DNA of 64,000 bases from Panacagrimonas sp. (GTDB lineage Bacteria > Pseudomonadota > Gammaproteobacteria > Nevskiales > Nevskiaceae): positions 62,001 through 126,000 of the forward strand of contig NZ_JAJFBP010000015.1 of the NCBI RefSeq assembly GCF_020697055.1, in the 5' to 3' direction. Below are positions 60,371 through 64,000 of this stretch, one piece after another; positions within the stretch are counted from its first letter, which is position 1; every line of letters begins with the position of its first letter. Below the pieces are notes generated by a model, which was not told the origin of the DNA, ran no database searches, and worked only from the letters and a program-made list of their open reading frames with translations. Made by a program: the position numbers and the translations under genes.

Positions 60371-61336
60371 ATGACCACGCAGCGCAAGAAGATCCTGCTC
60401 ACCGACTACGCCTGGGACGACCTGGCGCCCGAGTACGCCCGCATCGAGGCGGCCGGCCACCAGCTGATCAATTTTCACAAGGCGCATCCGTCGCCGGAGG
60501 TCATCACCGCGCTGTGCGCCGAGCATCGACCGCAGGCGGTGATGACGGTCTGGGCCATCGTCAACCAGCAGGCGATCGCGCACTGCGAGGATCTGAAGAT
60601 CGTCGCGCGCGTGGGCGTGGGCCTGGACAACATCGATCGGCGCGCCGTCGCGGCGCGCGGCGCGATCGTCACCAACGTGCCCGACTACTGCATGGAGGAG
60701 ATGTCGGACCACGCGATCGCGCTGCTGCTGAGCTGGGCACGTCGCACCGTCGAGTACGACCGCGAGGTCAAGGCCGGCGGCTGGGATCCGTCGCGGCTGG
60801 GTCCGCGGCGCATGCGCAATCTGACCGTCGGCATCGCGGGATGCGGGCGCATCGGGCGGCTGGTCGCGCGCAAGCTCTCGGGCTTCGGCTGCAAGGTGCT
60901 CGCCTACAGCCGGACGCCGTCGCGCGACGTGCCGGGCGTGGAATGGGTCGATTTCGAGACGCTGCTCGAACGCAGCGACGCGGTGATCGGCCTGCTGCCG
61001 CTGTCGCCCGAGACGCGCCACATCTTCGACAAGCGCGCCTTCGCGCGGATGAAACCCGGCAGCCTGCTGGTGAACATCAGCCGCGGACCGCTGGTGCACA
61101 ACGAGGATCTGATCGACGCGCTCGACGCGGGCCGCATCGGCTGCGCCGCGCTCGACGTGATCGACGGCGAGCCCTCACCGCCGGCCTTCGTCACCGCGCA
61201 CCCGAAGGTGATCGCGACGCCGCACGTGGCGTTCTCGTCGCCGGCGTCGGTCGAGGAACTTCGCGAGCGCGCGTTCGGCGAGGTCATCCGCGTGCTGGCG
61301 GGTGAAGCGCCGCGGAATCCGGTGGCGCCGCCCTGA
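60371..61336 (+). CDS. D-isomer-specific 2-hydroxyacid dehydrogenase (CtBP-like)
   Basis: A 321-residue NAD-dependent dehydrogenase. GVGLDNID is the catalytic-domain motif, VGIAGCGRIGRLVARKLSGFGCKVLAYSR the NAD-binding GxGxxG (about 156-180), and VNISRGPLVHNEDLIDAL carries the catalytic Arg. The Glu lies near GEPSPP and the His in ATPHVAFSS. It would interconvert 2-oxo- and D-2-hydroxyacids; the exact substrate is not evident. It is convergent with ispF. Confidence 0.9.
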   Translation: MTTQRKKILLTDYAWDDLAPEYARIEAAGHQLINFHKAHPSPEVITALCAEHRPQAVMTVWAIVNQQAIAHCEDLKIVARVGVGLDNIDRRAVAARGAIVTNVPDYCMEEMSDHAIALLLSWARRTVEYDREVKAGGWDPSRLGPRRMRNLTVGIAGCGRIGRLVARKLSGFGCKVLAYSRTPSRDVPGVEWVDFETLLERSDAVIGLLPLSPETRHIFDKRAFARMKPGSLLVNISRGPLVHNEDLIDALDAGRIGCAALDVIDGEPSPPAFVTAHPKVIATPHVAFSSPASVEELRERAFGEVIRVLAGEAPRNPVAPP

Positions 61337-61344
61337 CTCGCCAC

Positions 61345-61372
61345 TCCCTCTCCCCGCAAGCGGGGACGGGGA
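61345..61372. repeat. CCCTCTCC-CGC palindrome, intergenic copy
   Basis: TCCCTCTCCCCGCAAGCGGGGACGGGGA forms a hairpin around a 4-base loop between the convergent dehydrogenase and ispF genes. It is related to the element inside bkdB at 32818-32920 and here may also help end transcription. Confidence 0.7.
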
Positions 61373-61373
61373 A

Positions 61374-61853
61374 CTAGGAGCGTTGCAGCAGCACCACCGC
61401 GTGCCCCGCGATCCCTTCCTTGCGCCCGATGTGGCCCATGCCCTCGTTGGTCGTGGCTTTGACGTTGACGGCACCGATGTCGACGCCCAGATCCTGCGCC
61501 AGGCGCTCGCGCATCGTGACCACGTGCGGCGCGACCCTGGGCACCTGCGCGATCAAGGTCAGATCGACGTTGACCACCGCGTAGCCCGCTGGGTCACGCA
61601 CACGACGCACGACCTCGCGCAGCAGTTCGCGCGAGTCGATGCCGCGGTAGTTGGCGTCGGTGTCGGGGAAGAACTTGCCGATGTCGCCGAGCGCGCAGGC
61701 ACCGAGCAGCGCGTCGCACAGCGCGTGGATCAGCACGTCGCCATCGGAGTGCGCGATCAGCCGATACGCGCAGGGAATGTGCACCCCGCCCAGCGTCACA
61801 CCGTCGCCCGCTTCCAGGCGATGTGCGTCGAAACCATGACCGATGCGAAACAT
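61374..61853 (-). CDS. ispF: 2-C-methyl-D-erythritol 2,4-cyclodiphosphate synthase
   Basis: A 159-residue MEP-pathway enzyme making cyclic diphosphate from CDP-ME-2P. RIGHGFDAHRL carries the zinc Asp/His pair, SDGDVLIHALCDALLGACALGDIGKFFPDTD is the signature, and ATTNEGMGHIGRKEGIAGHAV ends the protein. It follows ispD on the same strand, separated by a TTAGGC-type repeat of about 78 bases. Confidence 0.97.
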   Translation of the reverse strand: MFRIGHGFDAHRLEAGDGVTLGGVHIPCAYRLIAHSDGDVLIHALCDALLGACALGDIGKFFPDTDANYRGIDSRELLREVVRRVRDPAGYAVVNVDLTLIAQVPRVAPHVVTMRERLAQDLGVDIGAVNVKATTNEGMGHIGRKEGIAGHAVVLLQRS

Positions 61854-61931
61854 GGCGTCAGGCGTCAGGTGTTAGGCGTTGGAAAGCCTCAACGCCCAAA
61901 GCGAGCGTCCTAACGCCTACCGGCTGTTCTC
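61854..61931. repeat. CCTAACGCCTAAC-type repeat between ispD and ispF
   Basis: GGCGTCAGGTGTTAGGCGTTGG is mirrored by GCGTCCTAACGCCTAC about 35 bases later. It is the third copy of the family (see 14948-14971 and 26827-26890) and separates two genes that are adjacent or fused in many genomes. Confidence 0.7.
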
Positions 61932-62666
61932 TCACGGCTGGCTCTCCGCGTGCGCGAGCCAGAACTCGGCCAGCAGCAGGTCTTCGGGATACGTGACCTT
62001 CAGATTGCTCTCGCGGCCGCGGATCAGGCGCGGCTTGTAGCCGGCGCGTTCCATCGCGCTGGCCTCGTCGGTGACCTCGAGGTTGCGCTCCTCGCAATCG
62101 TTGAGCGCCTGGCGCAGCAGATCGAGCCGGAACAGCTGCGGGGTCTGCGCGCGCCACATCAGCGATCGATCGAGCGTGCCGGCGACCTTGCCCTTCTTGG
62201 CCTTCTTCAGCGTGTCGGTGACCGGCATCGCCAGCAGGCCGCCGTGCTTGTCGTCGGCCTCGTCGCGCAGGCGCTCGAGGTCCGACCAGTCCAGGCAGGG
62301 CCGCGCGGCGTCGTGCACCAGCACGTAGACCTCGTCGAAACCGCGCGTGCGATCGGCCACCGCCTCGAGTCCCGCGAGCACCGATTCGGCGCGCGCCGAG
62401 CCGCCGGTGGTGAGCACGATCTTGGGATGTCGCGCGATCGGCAGCTTCGGGTAGTCCTGGTCGGACTTGGCCAGCACCAGCACCACGCCGTCGATCCAGC
62501 CCGAGTCGAGGAACGGCGCGACGCTCCACTCGATCAGCGCGCGACCGCGCAGGTTCAGGTACTGCTTGGGCTTGGCCAGTCCCATGCGCGCGCCGCCGCC
62601 GGCAGCCGGGATCACGGCCCAGTAACGGGGCGGGCTCTTGCCGTTGCCCTTTACCGCAGAAGCCAT
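61932..62666 (-). CDS. ispD: 2-C-methyl-D-erythritol 4-phosphate cytidylyltransferase
   Basis: A 244-residue MEP-pathway enzyme that transfers CMP to methylerythritol phosphate. IPAAGGGARMGLAKPKQYL is the nucleotide-binding start, VHDAARPCLDWSDLERL the signature motif, MWRAQTPQLFRLDLL and TDEASAME the later conserved blocks. It lies directly downstream of ftsB. Confidence 0.96.
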   Translation of the reverse strand: MASAVKGNGKSPPRYWAVIPAAGGGARMGLAKPKQYLNLRGRALIEWSVAPFLDSGWIDGVVLVLAKSDQDYPKLPIARHPKIVLTTGGSARAESVLAGLEAVADRTRGFDEVYVLVHDAARPCLDWSDLERLRDEADDKHGGLLAMPVTDTLKKAKKGKVAGTLDRSLMWRAQTPQLFRLDLLRQALNDCEERNLEVTDEASAMERAGYKPRLIRGRESNLKVTYPEDLLLAEFWLAHAESQP

Positions 62667-62691
62667 CGGATGGGTCGCGCCAACGCGTCGC

Positions 62692-62967
62692 TTACTGGAC
62701 CACCAGGAAGAAGGTCTCGTCGGGCTTGATCATGCCCAGCGTGGTGCGGGCACGGGTCTCGATCGCGGCCAGGCCGGACTTGAGGTCCTGCACCTCGGCG
62801 TCGAGTTCGGCGTTGCGCACCGCCAGCTGCTGGTTCTCGGCCTGCGCCGCCTCGACCTGCTCGCGCAGCTTGGTGCGGCTGCGCAGACCGTCGTCCGATA
62901 CCCAGAGACGCCACTGCAGGGCCACCAGCATGATGGCCAGGACGGCGGTGATGGCGTGCTTGAGCAT
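62692..62967 (-). CDS. ftsB: cell division protein FtsB
   Basis: A 91-residue bitopic divisome protein. One N-terminal helix (AITAVLAIMLVALQWRLWVSDDG) is followed by a leucine-zipper coiled coil (LREQVEAAQAENQQLAVRNAELDAEVQDLKSG) and ARTTLGMIKPDETFFLVV, the typical FtsB tail. It forms a complex with FtsL and FtsQ. It is 26 bases downstream of eno, the standard order. The start at 62967 has GGAG upstream. Confidence 0.94.
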   Translation of the reverse strand: MLKHAITAVLAIMLVALQWRLWVSDDGLRSRTKLREQVEAAQAENQQLAVRNAELDAEVQDLKSGLAAIETRARTTLGMIKPDETFFLVVQ

Positions 62968-62993
62968 GTAACGCGCTCCGGGATTCGTTCCGC

Positions 62994-64000
<1,007 letters not shown>

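Overview
The window is GC-rich (roughly 68-70% by eye), densely coded, and free of phage, transposase, integrase or CRISPR features. At the right edge it carries a housekeeping block in the order eno - ftsB - ispD - ispF - (accessory genes) - surE - pcm - DedA - nlpD. Together with slyX, rluF, yajD, a Pseudomonas-type bkdA1/bkdA2/bkdB operon and intergenic palindromic repeats, this points to a gammaproteobacterium of the Xanthomonadales/Lysobacterales-Nevskiales area. That assignment is an inference from gene order and protein style; no rRNA gene is present to test it.

Layout. 0-9.3 kb: end of an SDR gene, an alpha/beta hydrolase, a GFA-type zinc protein, a lipoprotein lipase, an MHS-type transporter, a YqhA membrane protein, a Rieske oxygenase with its [2Fe-2S] ferredoxin, SlyX, an RluA-type pseudouridine synthase, a transglutaminase-like protein and a metallophosphoesterase. 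9.3-13.7 kb: azoreductase, then a translationally coupled desaturase/nicotinamidase/pncB set, a VOC protein and tRNA-Arg(TCT). 13.8-20.9 kb: small regulators and membrane proteins, a P450 divergent from an AraC regulator, and a large hybrid sensor kinase. 21.0-26.8 kb: a reverse-strand operon of alpha/beta hydrolase, Baeyer-Villiger-type monooxygenase, DUF1330 protein and PQQ quinohemoprotein dehydrogenase, with a divergent HSL-type esterase. Read together these encode an alcohol -> ketone -> ester/lactone -> acid route.

26.9-41.6 kb: an SDR, a MerR/DUF4396/outer-membrane gene group, the branched-chain 2-oxoacid dehydrogenase operon ending in a FAD-linked oxidase, a SnoaL-fold protein, a lipoprotein, a MAPEG protein, a CrtC-like protein, RluF and an LLM flavin monooxygenase. 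41.7-49 kb: tRNA-Arg(TCG), YajD, then a regulated catabolic island. TetR plus an APH-like phosphotransferase diverge from Rieske oxygenase alpha subunit, a small coupled protein, ferredoxin, a second CrtC-like protein and a PRISE-type (progesterone 5-beta-reductase/iridoid synthase-like) reductase. This is the best candidate for an undescribed pathway, plausibly acting on a steroid, terpenoid or other polycyclic enone. 49-64 kb: an FG-GAP-like exported protein, a PepSY/OmpR/kinase system, a Nudix hydrolase, a MaoC dehydratase and the housekeeping block, which is interrupted by an Smr protein, an unknown HExxH protein and a 2-hydroxyacid dehydrogenase.

The two Rieske/ferredoxin pairs, P450, BVMO, PQQ dehydrogenase, several esterases, MaoC dehydratase and branched-chain keto-acid complex fit an organism that degrades lipophilic, polycyclic or branched substrates. 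Other notable items are a palindromic repeat translated in frame inside bkdB, a MerR frame that fails to stop where expected, and several families of dispersed intergenic repeats.
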